The position numbers were made by a program, and so were the translations under genes. Below the pieces are notes generated by a model. The model ran no database searches, was not told the origin of the DNA, and was given only the letters and a program-made list of their open reading frames with translations. Positions 47,065-56,695 of a stretch of 62,063 nucleotides of DNA are shown here, in pieces. The DNA comes from Lactiplantibacillus herbarum. GTDB taxonomy: Bacteria > Bacillota > Bacilli > Lactobacillales > Lactobacillaceae. Within the stretch, counting starts at the first letter, position 1, and every line of letters starts with the position of its first letter. The stretch spans positions 1-62,063 of the forward strand of contig NZ_LFEE01000020.1 in the NCBI RefSeq assembly GCF_001039045.1. Reading direction: 5' to 3'.

Positions 47065-47341
47065 ATGACTCCTCAAGAAAAACGCTTACGAGCTACTTTA
47101 AGCCATCGAGAAAAAATAATGATCAATGATATCAGAAACTGATTTTAAAACACTAATAGTTAGCTTAATTGCTGAATACAAACATGTCCAACAAAATAGT
47201 CACCAACTGAGTGAGTTTTGTTCTGATAAAAGTTTTAAATTCCAAATATCGTACTTAGAAACACATTTGCAACTTATGGTGACGAGTCCTAAAAAGCAGT
47301 CCACTTCATATGCGAACCACGCTAGCCAGCCTAATTTCTAG
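47065..47341 (+). pseudogene. Possible frameshifted small gene
   Basis: An ATG at 47065, with AAAGGAATA upstream, opens 25 codons (MTPQEKRLRATLSHREKIMI, then NDIRN) to a TGA. A second frame starting at 47126 then carries on for 71 codons (MISETDFKTLIVSLIAEYKH, then VQQNSHQ and more). The two read smoothly if joined by one base shift near 47130. No family recognised. It could equally be two unrelated small frames; decay is my preferred reading. Confidence 0.35.
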
Positions 47342-47522
47342 TGTATTCTCAATCTATTTAATTTTTATTTTTATCATCCGTATCCTTGCACAAATTCGTA
47401 GACTTCATGGCAGCGGCTTTTTGTGCCTATTAAATCTATTGCCAGTTGTAGGAAATATCAGTTTATTAATTGTATTAATGCTATCCACAAATTTTAGTTA
47501 TAAGTATCATGATTATCGTTAG
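47310..47522 (+). CDS. DUF805-like membrane protein fragment
   Basis: 70 aa with two hydrophobic segments around RRLHGSGFLCLLNLLPVVGN, which matches the RLHDxGxSGWW-type core and following helix of DUF805 proteins. The N-terminal helices normally present are missing, and its start overlaps the previous frame by about 30 bp, so it is probably the C-terminal piece of a broken gene. Function of DUF805 proteins is unknown. Confidence 0.45.
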   Translation: MRTTLASLISSVFSIYLIFIFIIRILAQIRRLHGSGFLCLLNLLPVVGNISLLIVLMLSTNFSYKYHDYR

Positions 47523-47629
47523 TACTCGACGATAATTTTCTACCTCGAGTTTATAGATACTTTCATATTCAGATATAGTAAAATAACACATGACAACTAC
47601 ACATTTGTTTAGCCAGACGTCCCCTTACA

Positions 47630-47746
47630 ATGAACGCCCACATCCTACTAATTTTGTTAGTCGGCTTTGTTCCAATTGATGACCTCGTTGCCCTGTTCAT
47701 TCTTATGAAAGCTTTAAAACAACAATATAACTCTGATATTACTTAA
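47630..47746 (+). CDS. Possible 38-aa membrane peptide
   Basis: An ATG-start frame of 38 codons: one hydrophobic helix (ILLILLVGFVPIDDLVALFILM) and a polar tail (KALKQQYNSDIT). No clear ribosome site. It might be a small membrane peptide or a second fragment of a DUF805-type gene. Weakly supported. Confidence 0.25.
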   Translation: MNAHILLILLVGFVPIDDLVALFILMKALKQQYNSDIT

Positions 47747-47820
47747 CGTATTTACAACGCATAATATACACCGCTTTGACCAGCTAGGATGTCGTAAAAA
47801 GCTAAAGTTAGGAATAATTC

Positions 47821-48522
47821 ATGGGGATTGTTCTTAAATATTTTGGGGAATCATATTATTTGGAGGAGTTACTTTTGGAAACAATTTCTAGACTTATTTT
47901 TTTATTTGCTGTTCTCTCATTCATTTATTTTTTCATGCGCTGGTTGATTAGCCTGGTTAGAAGAAATAATCCCAATAAACATTATGGAAAATATACCCTT
48001 ATTTCAATAGCAATAACTATATTGTTCTATATGATACTTACGATGGCATTTTCTAGTTCTCAAAAATCAGATACAGCATCAAAACCGGCTTCAAGTGATT
48101 CAAGCAAAAAGATAACCAAGGTTGTATCCAAAAAGAAAGAAAGTATCAGTAAAGCAAACTCTATTAAAGCGGCACAAGAATCAGAAAGCAGTTCCACTGC
48201 CAAAAAAGAATCTGAGAGCCGCGCCAGTTCAGAATCAATAGCAGAATCTAAGAGTTCTTCCGTAGCTGATTCTGAATCACTTGCTGAAAGTTCTTCTGCT
48301 GCCAGCAAAAAATCCCAAGAAGCAAGCCAAACTGATGAAGTTTCTTATACCAAAACTGGCGAGTGGACTGTTGCCGCTTCAGGTATGGTATTCGTATCAG
48401 ACGCTAACATATACTACACCAGTGTAAAAAATCCTAGTCACTATCAATATATAACACAAAGTGCTGCCGATGCTGCTGGTGATACTATTGCACCACGCGG
48501 CAATCAATTTGCACGACCATAA
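47821..48522 (+). CDS. Membrane protein with Ser/Lys/Ala-rich linker and C-terminal surface motif
   Basis: 233 aa. Two N-terminal membrane helices (about residues 16-45 and 58-80). A low-complexity stretch of about 95 residues rich in Ser, Glu, Lys and Ala (about 80-178) follows, then a compact C-terminal segment (TGEWTVAASGMVFVSDANIY) ending APRGNQFARP. The C-terminal part resembles repeats found in lactobacillus surface proteins and competence-type nucleases with a short tail, but is too short to assign. The linker presumably spans the cell wall. GGAATAATTC upstream serves as ribosome site. Confidence 0.6.
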   Translation: MGIVLKYFGESYYLEELLLETISRLIFLFAVLSFIYFFMRWLISLVRRNNPNKHYGKYTLISIAITILFYMILTMAFSSSQKSDTASKPASSDSSKKITKVVSKKKESISKANSIKAAQESESSSTAKKESESRASSESIAESKSSSVADSESLAESSSAASKKSQEASQTDEVSYTKTGEWTVAASGMVFVSDANIYYTSVKNPSHYQYITQSAADAAGDTIAPRGNQFARP

Positions 48523-48553
48523 ATGAACAGTTTAAATTCTGCACAAATTTTAA

Positions 48554-48625
48554 GCACGAATAGGTTAATGGTAAAACAGCAGCCTTCAAAGCTGTTAGTT
48601 GCGGGTCCGATTATTGATAATTCTG
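48554..48625 (+). tRNA. Degenerate tRNA-like sequence, anticodon loop UCA (pseudo-tRNA)
   Basis: The D-loop (GGTTAATGGTAAAAC) and anticodon arm (GCAGC-CTTCAAA-GCTGT, 48579-48595, five pairs including one G-U) match a tRNA of the Gly(UCC)/Trp kind. The loop reads UCA at 48586-48588, which would pair with UGA. The T-arm (GCGGG-TCCGATT-ATTGA) does not pair, and the acceptor arms GCACGAA/TAATTCT do not pair either. It is therefore a relic, not a working tRNA. Closest in look to tRNA-Gly(UCC) with C36 changed to A. A 34-codon frame also runs across it. Confidence 0.4.
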
Positions 48626-48626
48626 A

Positions 48627-48752
48627 ATAGTTATTAGCTACCTCGTAAACGTCCATCGCCAAGGTTGGGCTGAACAACACACTGAAGTTAAATTTGAATT
48701 TTCAAAATCATTTGGATCAAACTCAGCACTAGTCATTCTTCCAGCCACCTAA
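48627..48752 (+). pseudogene. Possible C-terminal coding remnant
   Basis: Forty-one open codons without a start, beginning right after an in-frame TGA at the edge of the tRNA-like sequence and ending TAA at 48750-48752. The translation contains NVHRQGWAEQHTEVKFEFSK and then SFGSNSALVILPAT, faintly like a beta-ketoacyl-synthase tail. Support is weak. Confidence 0.2.
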
Positions 48753-48802
48753 AAAAAGCAAGCAACTAATCCCAAAAAAGATTAGTTGCTTGCTTTTTAA
48801 TT
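48752..48802 (-). terminator. Intrinsic terminator after lepA
   Basis: AAGCAAGCAACTAATC / GATTAGTTGCTTGCTTTTTTT; 16-bp stem, T-run on the minus strand. Confidence 0.92.
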
Positions 48803-48806
48803 TCTA

Positions 48807-50642
48807 TCAGTTCGGCTTTTCTTCCTCGTCAGTCTTAAGAACAGCCATGAACGCTTCCTGAGGGATTTCCACCCGTCCGACAGCCTTCATTCGTTTCTTA
48901 CCAACTTTTTGCTTCTCAAGTAACTTCATCCGTCGAGTACGGTCACCACCATATAGATGCGCGGTAACGTCCTTCCGGTATGCCTTGATATTGGTACGTG
49001 CAATAACCTTAGAACCGATCGTTGCTTGGACCGGAATTTCAAAGTTTTGACGTGGAATAATCGTCTTCAACTTAGACGTAATTTCACGGCCACGTGCTGG
49101 TGCAAAATCACGGTGCGCAATAAAGCTCAACGCATCGACTTGATCACCATTCAGCAAGATATCGATCTTAACTAACTCGCTAGCCCGGTAGCCATCTAAG
49201 TCGTAGTCCAATGACGCGTAACCACGTGTATTAGATTTGAGTTTATCGAAGAAATCAAAGATGATTTCAGATAACGGCATATAGTAAGTCACGTTAACCC
49301 GGTTATTATCAAGATAGGCCATCGTGCCAAACTCACCACGCTTACGTTGGGCAAGTTCCATCACGGCACCAACATATTCATTTGGCACCATAATTTGAGC
49401 CTTAACGTATGGTTCGCGAATTTCTTTGATTGCGGAGGCTTCTGGCATTTCAGCAGGATTTTCAACTTGCTTTTGAGTACCATCTGTCATCAAGACATGG
49501 TACGTAACGGACGGTGCCGTTGTAATCAGGTCGAGGTTGAATTCCCGTTCCAAACGTTCCTGAACAACATCCATGTGCAATAGACCTAAGAACCCACACC
49601 GGAACCCAAAGCCTAACGCCTGTGATGACTCAGCTTCAAATTCAAGCGCTGCATCGTTTAGCTTCAGTTTTTCCAACGCTTCACGTAAGTCGGTAAAACG
49701 CGCGTTATCAGTTGGGTAAATCCCTGCGTAAACCATTGGATGCATTTCCCGATAACCCTCTAAAGGCTTATCAGCTGGACGCTTAGCATTCGTCACTGTA
49801 TCACCGACACGCGTGTCCTGAATATCCTTGATGCTGGCAGTAATGTAACCAACGTCTCCGGCCATCAAGTAATCCCGCGCGATTGGTTTAGGTGAGTTGA
49901 CCCCAACTTCAGTCACTTCATATTCACTACCACTATTCATCAAACGAATCTTATCGCCAGGTTTAACAATGCCTTCATGCACACGAATACTCAGCACAAC
50001 GCCACGGTAATCATCATAGATCGAATCAAAGACCAATGCTTTTAGTGGTGCATCTAAATCGCCCTCTGGTGCTGGGATTTTCTGCACAATCTGTTCTAGC
50101 AGGTCTTCGATACCGATACCCGCCTTAGCCGAAGCTAAAACGGCATCATCCGCATCAATACCAATATCATCTTCGATTTCTTTGCGAACCTTTTCTGGAT
50201 CGGCTGATGGCAAATCTATCTTATTGATAACTGGTACGATCTCTAAGTCATCATCAATCGCTAAATAAACGTTCGCTAAGGTTTGTGCTTCGACCCCTTG
50301 CGCAGCATCCACGACCAAGACGGCCCCTTCACACGCTGCCAAGCTTCGTGAAACTTCATAGGTGAAATCCACATGTCCTGGTGTATCGATCAAGTGAAAG
50401 ATGTACGTTTCACCATCATGCGCGTGGTATTGTAACTCAACCGCATTTAACTTGATTGTAATCCCACGTTCACGTTCCAAATCCATCGAATCAAGCACTT
50501 GATCCTGCATTTCCCGTTTTGAAATGGTATCCGTCAACTCCAAGATACGATCCGCCAAGGTCGACTTACCGTGATCAATATGGGCGACGATCGAGAAATT
50601 ACGAATGTGTGCTTGTCGATCCTGCATTGTCCCTTTATCCAT
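48807..50642 (-). CDS. lepA: Elongation factor 4 (LepA)
   Basis: 611 aa from the ATG at 50642 ([16 protein letters not shown]), with AGGAAATTCA upstream; the frame is open 13 codons further. G1 [10 protein letters not shown]3 DTPGHVDF, G4 NKIDLP. LepA-specific C-terminal domain, ending with [15 protein letters not shown]. It is a translation GTPase that back-translocates or helps initiation and is membrane associated. Confidence 0.97.
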   Translation of the reverse strand: MDKGTMQDRQAHIRNFSIVAHIDHGKSTLADRILELTDTISKREMQDQVLDSMDLERERGITIKLNAVELQYHAHDGETYIFHLIDTPGHVDFTYEVSRSLAACEGAVLVVDAAQGVEAQTLANVYLAIDDDLEIVPVINKIDLPSADPEKVRKEIEDDIGIDADDAVLASAKAGIGIEDLLEQIVQKIPAPEGDLDAPLKALVFDSIYDDYRGVVLSIRVHEGIVKPGDKIRLMNSGSEYEVTEVGVNSPKPIARDYLMAGDVGYITASIKDIQDTRVGDTVTNAKRPADKPLEGYREMHPMVYAGIYPTDNARFTDLREALEKLKLNDAALEFEAESSQALGFGFRCGFLGLLHMDVVQERLEREFNLDLITTAPSVTYHVLMTDGTQKQVENPAEMPEASAIKEIREPYVKAQIMVPNEYVGAVMELAQRKRGEFGTMAYLDNNRVNVTYYMPLSEIIFDFFDKLKSNTRGYASLDYDLDGYRASELVKIDILLNGDQVDALSFIAHRDFAPARGREITSKLKTIIPRQNFEIPVQATIGSKVIARTNIKAYRKDVTAHLYGGDRTRRMKLLEKQKVGKKRMKAVGRVEIPQEAFMAVLKTDEEEKPN

Positions 50643-50785
50643 TGAATTTCCTACTTTCTTCCTGAGTCCTAATCTATCCAATTATACCAACTAACGCCCA
50701 CAATCACAATTTTTCTCCCGGAATCATCCTGTAAATGACTTGTTACCAACCGTTCCTATTTATCATTTCAGTTTTAGCCAACAAT

Positions 50786-50822
50786 CAAAAAAGCCGTCCC
50801 CACCAAGATGGCCGGAACGACT
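50786..50822 (-). terminator. Intrinsic terminator after dltD
   Basis: GTCGTTCCGGCCATCTTGGT / GGGGACGGCTTTTTT on the minus strand; ends the dlt operon. Confidence 0.88.
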
Positions 50823-50832
50823 AACGTAAAAC

Positions 50833-52113
50833 TTATTTAAAACTACTTAAATCACTAGGATTAAGTTGTTGCCAACGTGTTGAGTAGAATTCATCGTTAA
50901 GTTGATAATTCAACTTCGTCGTAGTCTTCTTACTCAAGAACGGATTGACCTTCTGATCAACTGCGAGCCAGCCACGCCAGCCCAAGTGAATCGTATCAGT
51001 CATGAAGTAGTCCTTACCACCATCCTGCGTCAAGTCCAACACGTTGTTGAAGCCTTGGCTAGATAGTTGGTACTGAATCTTCTTGTCAAACTGACTGATC
51101 ATATTCATGGACAAGCCAGTATAGTTCGACCACCGTTGGTTAATCGGTGGAATAATGAACAGCACGTCGGTATGCGTCTTAGCAAACTGGTTCAAGACTA
51201 ACTGGAAGTCCGCAAATTCTGGTGACTTTGTGTAATCAAGCGTTGTCTGTGAATCTTTCAGATGTTTGTAATTACGCTTCAACTGAGCATTCCAGAACTT
51301 ATTACTGATTTCTAGACTGTTAGAAGTCGTCTGTGATTGACCAATATTACCAGCTAACGTATTCAACTTACTATAGTTGTATTCGGCTGGTAACTGCTGT
51401 GCCTGCTTGTTAACCGTGTTCAGATTCTTATTAGAAATCCCGAACCGTGAGAAGAATTCATCCTCACTTCCAAGTACTCGAGCCTTATAGTTAATATAGG
51501 CCATTTGAGAACTGGTTGGTTTAAAGCCTGCCGCAACACGGGTTAAAGCCCCTTCTAACACCATATCAGATGAACCGGATGGCATCTGTAGCAATCGTTT
51601 GGCAGCGTAACGATCCATGGCCGTATTATGCTCATCTTGCAACCAATCAATCGTTTGCAGTGGTGAGTAATAGTACGAAAAGGCGTCCTTACGCGTTCCT
51701 TGGGGAACAAACCATTGTGGCGAAATTACAAAGACAGCCTTCTTATTTGTAATCTGCTTCTTAACCGACTGCATCGCAAAGTATTGGGTCAGTGACTGGG
51801 TACCGCGCGCACCGAGCAAGAATGGTCGGTAGTTACGGTTATACTTTTCCGCTAATACGGATGGATGCATTGGATCAAATCGTGACCATTCGGACGAACC
51901 GAAGAACGGCACGTAACCATCATCCAACGCCTGCCGCTTAACTAAGCGACCTTTTAAAACGTTAGCTGACAATGAAACGGCAGCGGTCTTCTCGGTGTTC
52001 TTAGAGATATAGTTTAATCCGAATGAGAACGGTGAAAGCAGTACGGCCAGTAATAAGACGGCAGCCAGAATAATCGGCCCAAAAATCTTAAAAAGGCGGT
52101 TGGAAACTTTCAT
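50833..52113 (-). CDS. dltD: D-alanyl-lipoteichoic acid biosynthesis protein DltD
   Basis: 426 aa. One N-terminal membrane anchor, then an SGNH-like extracytoplasmic domain with [20 protein letters not shown] (the catalytic Ser in GSSE) and a late [18 protein letters not shown] supplying Asp and His. It completes D-alanine transfer to lipoteichoic acid at the outer membrane face. ATGA overlap with dltC. Confidence 0.97.
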   Translation of the reverse strand: MKVSNRLFKIFGPIILAAVLLLAVLLSPFSFGLNYISKNTEKTAAVSLSANVLKGRLVKRQALDDGYVPFFGSSEWSRFDPMHPSVLAEKYNRNYRPFLLGARGTQSLTQYFAMQSVKKQITNKKAVFVISPQWFVPQGTRKDAFSYYYSPLQTIDWLQDEHNTAMDRYAAKRLLQMPSGSSDMVLEGALTRVAAGFKPTSSQMAYINYKARVLGSEDEFFSRFGISNKNLNTVNKQAQQLPAEYNYSKLNTLAGNIGQSQTTSNSLEISNKFWNAQLKRNYKHLKDSQTTLDYTKSPEFADFQLVLNQFAKTHTDVLFIIPPINQRWSNYTGLSMNMISQFDKKIQYQLSSQGFNNVLDLTQDGGKDYFMTDTIHLGWRGWLAVDQKVNPFLSKKTTTKLNYQLNDEFYSTRWQQLNPSDLSSFK

Positions 52114-52346
52114 TGCATGCTCTCGACCTTAGCTACAATTTTTGCCGGTGTGTCCCATTCTGACCGTTGAAATTCTGAGACTGGCACTTCGATACCTAAT
52201 TGACTTTGTAATTCCAATAAAAGTTGAACAGAACCCATTGAATCTAAGATGCCTTCGTCAAACAAATTAACATCCATATTGCTTGAGACATCTTCCCCGG
52301 TTAAATCAGCTAAAATTGCTAAAACTGTTGCTTTTGTATCATCCAT
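52110..52346 (-). CDS. dltC: D-alanine-poly(phosphoribitol)/carrier protein DltC
   Basis: 78 aa acyl-carrier protein. The phosphopantetheine Ser is in [18 protein letters not shown]. It carries D-Ala from DltA to DltB. Located 24 bp after dltB and overlapping dltD. Confidence 0.97.
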   Translation of the reverse strand: MDDTKATVLAILADLTGEDVSSNMDVNLFDEGILDSMGSVQLLLELQSQLGIEVPVSEFQRSEWDTPAKIVAKVESMQ

Positions 52347-52370
52347 TATTATGACGCTCCCTTATAATTT

Positions 52371-53585
52371 TTATAGATGGGCTGCGAAGAACAGCTTGTC
52401 GAGAAAGCCTGAGAAGATCAAGAAACTGAAACAAACCACGTTAAACGTTAGGAAAATCGCAAAGTATTCCGTGAATTTGTTAGAAGGAATCTGATCTCTA
52501 TGCTTCTTCTTATAACGTAGCCAGGCATCGTTGACGACCATTGCTAGCCCATGGAATAACCCATAAACGATGTAGTACCACGTTTCCCCGTGCCAAAAAC
52601 CCATAATCAACATATTAATGACGTAACAAACATTCGCCGTTGTAATCCGGCTCTTAAAGACCTTGTGCTTCATTAAGAAGAACACTAACCGCATGTAGAT
52701 GAAATCACGGAACCAGAATGAAAGCGTCATATGCCAACGATTCCAGAAGTCTTTGATATTCTTTGACTTAAATGGCTGATTAAAGTTCATTGGTGTTTCA
52801 ACACCCATCAGGTAACTGACCCCAACGGCAAACAAACTGTAACCGGCAAAGTCAAAGAACAAGTACATACTGTAGATGTACATGACACCAAGCAACGACC
52901 ACGAAAGGCCATGTGCTTGTAAAGCAGCGTGTTCAACAACGGGCAACATCCGCGTCCCGAATACATACGCAATCAAGAATTTGTATAAGAACCCAAGAAA
53001 GACGTAGTGAACACCCTTTTCAACCAAGCCCAAATACTTCTCACGGGTTGGCACACTATCGTAGTCCTTAACGAACCGGCGATAACGGTCAATTGGCCCA
53101 GAAGAAATGGTTGGGAAGAATAGTAAGAACTGTCCAAATAACACTGGATGAAATTCTTTGATGACCCCATCACGAGTTTCCATGATGGTTTGGACAACTT
53201 TAAACGTCAAATACGAAATCCCAAGAAAACCAATAATTGAAGTCTTCCCGTGGGCAACAGCGGGTGTAATCTTAACCACCGCTAAGGGAATAATTGCCAA
53301 GATGACGCTGACGACGAAGACCCACCCTTTATTCGGGGAATCTGGCCGCTGGCGATACTTGGAATACAACCACACGAGCAGGATTTGATAGACGAGGTAA
53401 ATGATCAGTGCAATCCCGGTATGCCACTTATTGCCACCAAACGTCAGCATTAGGAAGACAAATGTCACTAATGATTCGTAAAGGTGTGAGCGACGACCGA
53501 ATAGCAAACCAATCATTAATGGTAACAACGCGATAAAGAGCAGCACAAAGTACGTTGGGTTACCATACGGGTCAAAAGACATCAT
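52371..53585 (-). CDS. dltB: D-alanyl transfer protein DltB (MBOAT)
   Basis: 404 aa, about 11 membrane helices, MBOAT family. PISSGPIDRYRRFV-type and FWNRWHMTLSFWFRDFIYMR motifs are seen, with the conserved His in MGFWHGETWYYIVYGLFHGL. It takes D-Ala from DltC across the membrane. ATGA overlap with dltA. Confidence 0.97.
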   Translation of the reverse strand: MMSFDPYGNPTYFVLLFIALLPLMIGLLFGRRSHLYESLVTFVFLMLTFGGNKWHTGIALIIYLVYQILLVWLYSKYRQRPDSPNKGWVFVVSVILAIIPLAVVKITPAVAHGKTSIIGFLGISYLTFKVVQTIMETRDGVIKEFHPVLFGQFLLFFPTISSGPIDRYRRFVKDYDSVPTREKYLGLVEKGVHYVFLGFLYKFLIAYVFGTRMLPVVEHAALQAHGLSWSLLGVMYIYSMYLFFDFAGYSLFAVGVSYLMGVETPMNFNQPFKSKNIKDFWNRWHMTLSFWFRDFIYMRLVFFLMKHKVFKSRITTANVCYVINMLIMGFWHGETWYYIVYGLFHGLAMVVNDAWLRYKKKHRDQIPSNKFTEYFAIFLTFNVVCFSFLIFSGFLDKLFFAAHL

Positions 53586-55105
53586 TCTGGATTGACCTCT
53601 TTAATGATCGACTTGACATCAATTTTACCGTTAGGCGTTAATGGCAAGCTGGTCTGATAAACGAACCGTTGCGGAATCATGTATTCCATCATCATTCCTT
53701 GAAGGTCCTTTTTAATTGCCGTCGTCAGTGCAAATGCACTTTCAAAGTCATTTTCCTTTGGAACGACGTAAGCAATCATTTGTGTTACTTTGTGCTCTTT
53801 ATCATATTTTGGTACGGCCACAGCTTGTTCAATATGCTGTTGTTGGGCCAAGAAGTGGTTAACTTCTTCCAGTTCAATCCGGTAACCGTGCATCTTGATC
53901 TGGAAATCGACCCGACCACGGTAACGGAATAAACCATCATCGTCCATCGTACCAATATCACCAGAATGGTAAGCACGTTGACCATCTAATTCAAAGAAAG
54001 CATTCGCAGTCTTTTCAGGATTATTCAAGTAACCCTTTGAAACGGATGGGCCAGCGATGATTAATTCACCTTCCGTACCGTTAGCAACTGGTTCGCCGTT
54101 CTCATCAACAACTAACATCTGCGTATCAGCTTTAACATAACCGATTGGTAACCGATCGTACTTAGCTAATGCGTCATCAGTAATTTCTACTTGCGTCACA
54201 GCAACACAAGTTTCAGTTGGACCATACGTATTGAAGATCCGGGCTGCTGGGAAACGTTTTTTGAGTGTTGCAGCTGTTTTATGCGTTAATTCTTCACCAC
54301 AGAACAAGAAGTGCGTCAAACTTGGTAAGTTTTCTGCATTAAACTTCGGTTCTAACAAGCAGATATCCATAAAGGATGGTGTCGAAACCCACACGTTAAT
54401 TGGCAACGTTGGTAAGGCCGCAAATAACTGTTTGAAATCATCAGTTACTGCTTTTGGTAATGCGTAGAGCGTCCCACCTAGTGCTAAGGTTGGGTACACA
54501 TCCATTACGGATAAATCAAACGAGTATGGTGGTTGGGACAATGAGTTTGGTTGTGCTGGTAACCCAAAGTCATCACTCAACATCCAGTCAACGTAACTGA
54601 CTAAGTTGTCGTGGCTGATCTGAACCCCTTTAGGCTTGCCAGTCGTTCCAGAAGTAAAGATAATGTAGTAATCATCGTCACCACTGACTGCGTGATCGGC
54701 CGTATAATCAACTGGCGTTGCAAAGATTGCTGCCAATTGATCTGAGGTAATAACAGGTGTTGAACCCACACCCGTTGGTAAATCAACAACCGCAATCGCA
54801 GCTGCTGGTTCCGCAATTTCATTGATCATCGTTAACCGTTCGTTGGGCGAATGCGTATCAATTGGAATGTATGCCCGTCCAGACTTAACGACCCCTAGGA
54901 AAGTGGCGATCATTTCAAACGTTTGACCACCAAAAACAATAATGGGTGCGTCTGGCAAGTCCAGTGTATCGATATGAGCAGCTAACGCGTCAGAATATGC
55001 TTTCAGTTCTGCGTAAGTATGCTTGGTACCCTGCACATCATAGACAACCTTATCTGGCTGCGTGCGTGCGTAATCATCAATTGTTGCGATGAGATTTTTT
55101 GTCAT
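53582..55105 (-). CDS. dltA: D-alanine-carrier protein ligase DltA
   Basis: 507 aa from the ATG at 55105 (MTKNLIATIDDYAR), with GGGGGGAATC upstream. ANL-superfamily adenylation enzyme: P-loop YIIFTSGTTGKPKGVQISHD, YGPTE, YHSGDIG, and the catalytic Lys in LTPNGKIDVKSI near the end. It activates D-Ala and loads DltC. Confidence 0.97.
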   Translation of the reverse strand: MTKNLIATIDDYARTQPDKVVYDVQGTKHTYAELKAYSDALAAHIDTLDLPDAPIIVFGGQTFEMIATFLGVVKSGRAYIPIDTHSPNERLTMINEIAEPAAAIAVVDLPTGVGSTPVITSDQLAAIFATPVDYTADHAVSGDDDYYIIFTSGTTGKPKGVQISHDNLVSYVDWMLSDDFGLPAQPNSLSQPPYSFDLSVMDVYPTLALGGTLYALPKAVTDDFKQLFAALPTLPINVWVSTPSFMDICLLEPKFNAENLPSLTHFLFCGEELTHKTAATLKKRFPAARIFNTYGPTETCVAVTQVEITDDALAKYDRLPIGYVKADTQMLVVDENGEPVANGTEGELIIAGPSVSKGYLNNPEKTANAFFELDGQRAYHSGDIGTMDDDGLFRYRGRVDFQIKMHGYRIELEEVNHFLAQQQHIEQAVAVPKYDKEHKVTQMIAYVVPKENDFESAFALTTAIKKDLQGMMMEYMIPQRFVYQTSLPLTPNGKIDVKSIIKEVNPE

Positions 55106-55147
55106 AATTAAGATTCCCCCCAAACAATAGTGCCGTTGCGTTCATCA

Positions 55148-55297
55148 TTAGAATTCATTGTAAATAAATTTCGCTTGATTCATCCCACTATAACCATACA
55201 GATAAACCAAAGCTAACATGATAGCAAAGTATAATACCGTGAGCGCAATGAAGTGAACGACTGGCCGTTGAAACCAGACTTTCAATTTTGCGAACAT
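55148..55297 (-). CDS. dltX: Small membrane protein DltX
   Basis: 49 aa: MFAKLKVWFQRPVVHFIALT, one membrane helix, then the conserved C-terminal FIYNEF. This C-terminal motif and position just ahead of dltA identify DltX, which hands D-Ala onwards at the membrane. Excellent GGAGGAGGTG site. Shorter than the usual ORF cut-off, so easily missed. Confidence 0.93.
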   Translation of the reverse strand: MFAKLKVWFQRPVVHFIALTVLYFAIMLALVYLYGYSGMNQAKFIYNEF

Positions 55298-55328
55298 GCC
55301 ATCACCTCCTCCAATTGTGTCTTATTCA

Positions 55329-56507
55329 TTATTTAAGTTGACCATTCATTAAACCGACAAACATTTTATTGGCCGCACTCTCAATACTAGCAGAATCTCG
55401 ATAATAATTACTTAGTAAGACAAAACCAGTCTTACCATCCGGTGACAAGTGCACGTCGGATTCATAGCCATAACCGATACCATGAGAACGAACGCCATTA
55501 TCGAGATTATAGATTCCACCACCATAATGACCAGTTGCTGTTGGTGTGTGCAGAATTGCAACGCTTTTCTTAGAAAGTAGTTGACCTTTCAAGATTGCAC
55601 TCTCCGCTTTAAACAGATCGCCAGCACTCATATAGACTTGCCCAGTTCCTAACTCATTGGCCATTTCTGACGTACTTTCAGACGCTTCTTGATCATAAGT
55701 AGCGTTGACCTGACTAGCTGATGCTTGTTGATACCCCAATGTCGCGTTACTCCCTAGACCCTTGATGACAAACCCAGTATGCTTTAAATCTAGCTTTTCA
55801 ATAATATTTTTCGTAAAGAAATCCTGGTAAGATTTGCCAGTCACCTTACGGATAATCCCTGCCAACAATAAAAAGTTAACTGAAGAATAATTGAAACTTC
55901 CATCTTTGTCCGGATAGTAATCTAAGTGGTCTACAGCGTAGTTAACAACCTGATTTTCCGCTAACGTATCTTTAGAACCATCGTTAAGCCGGTAACCGGT
56001 CGTCATATCCAATAGTTGACGAATCGTTGTTTCCCGTCCGGATTTAATCGTTGGGTAATACTTAGTAATAGGATCCGTTAACTTCATCTTACCAGCCTGA
56101 ACCAACTGCATGATACCAATCGCAGTAAACGACTTTTGAATCGACAAAATCTGATACTTAGAAGCCGGACCGTTCAATTGATTAGAACCCTTGTCAGCAT
56201 ACCCAAATCCTTTTTGATACATAACACGATTATTCTTGACCACCAAAGCTGTTCCAACAAAGTGTACTTGCTTCAAGGTCTTAGTAATCTGCTCATTTGC
56301 ACCAGTGGATTTTGAAAACTGTTGCTGATTAACCTGCTGACTAATCTTGGCTTTCTGTTGAGCAGCTTTTTTGGCTGCTGTCTTTTTTTCTCGCTGTACC
56401 TTAGCAATCTTAGCTTGCTGATTGACGTGATGCACATAATAGCCACCACCAGCACCCAGAACCAATATTGCCAACAAAATCATTGTTAAAAGTTTACTTC
56501 GTTTCAC
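55329..56507 (-). CDS. dltE: D-alanine esterase of lipoteichoic acid, DltE-type (beta-lactamase-like fold)
   Basis: 392 aa. An N-terminal signal/anchor is followed by a Lys/Gln/Ala-rich helical stretch and a serine beta-lactamase-like domain. The SxxK is Ser122-Ile-Gln-Lys125 (LSIQKSFTA) and the second motif is Tyr207-Ser-Ser rather than YxN. Formerly annotated as PbpX2; the L. plantarum homologue is reported to be an LTA D-alanine esterase (S128/Y213 in that numbering, offset by six here). It is the first gene of the dlt operon. Confidence 0.86.
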   Translation of the reverse strand: MKRSKLLTMILLAILVLGAGGGYYVHHVNQQAKIAKVQREKKTAAKKAAQQKAKISQQVNQQQFSKSTGANEQITKTLKQVHFVGTALVVKNNRVMYQKGFGYADKGSNQLNGPASKYQILSIQKSFTAIGIMQLVQAGKMKLTDPITKYYPTIKSGRETTIRQLLDMTTGYRLNDGSKDTLAENQVVNYAVDHLDYYPDKDGSFNYSSVNFLLLAGIIRKVTGKSYQDFFTKNIIEKLDLKHTGFVIKGLGSNATLGYQQASASQVNATYDQEASESTSEMANELGTGQVYMSAGDLFKAESAILKGQLLSKKSVAILHTPTATGHYGGGIYNLDNGVRSHGIGYGYESDVHLSPDGKTGFVLLSNYYRDSASIESAANKMFVGLMNGQLK

Positions 56508-56678
56508 AATTTTAACTTCCCCACTAGTTTATTGATTACGAACTGATTGCCGTCATTAACTAATGTCGTTAACGGTACGTTAAGTTCAATCATAATTCTA
56601 GCAATCTTCATGATTTATACACATTTCCCACGTGAAAAGAACAAAAAGCTGCCCATACGTTCACTATTACGATTCCTT

Positions 56679-56695
56679 TGTAACGGTTTTGTAAC
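56679..56695. promoter_or_regulatory. WalR-box-like direct repeat upstream of dltE
   Basis: TGTAAC-N5-TGTAAC (plus strand) fits the WalR consensus TGTWAH-N5-TGTWAH and also overlaps the dyad TAACGGT-N11-ACCGTTA (56681-56705). It lies about 170 bp upstream of dltE. Nearby TATAAA at about 56616-56621 (minus strand) is a possible -10. The rest of the 56508-56936 gap holds nothing else I can name. Confidence 0.5.

Noticed and set aside
48060-48308. Minus-strand frame with an acidic repetitive product
   Set aside because: It is the antisense shadow of the Ser-rich linker.
48525-48630. A 34-codon ATG frame starting right at the stop of the Ser-rich gene and crossing the tRNA-like sequence
   Set aside because: No ribosome site or recognisable product; it competes with the tRNA-relic reading. 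Noted but not called.
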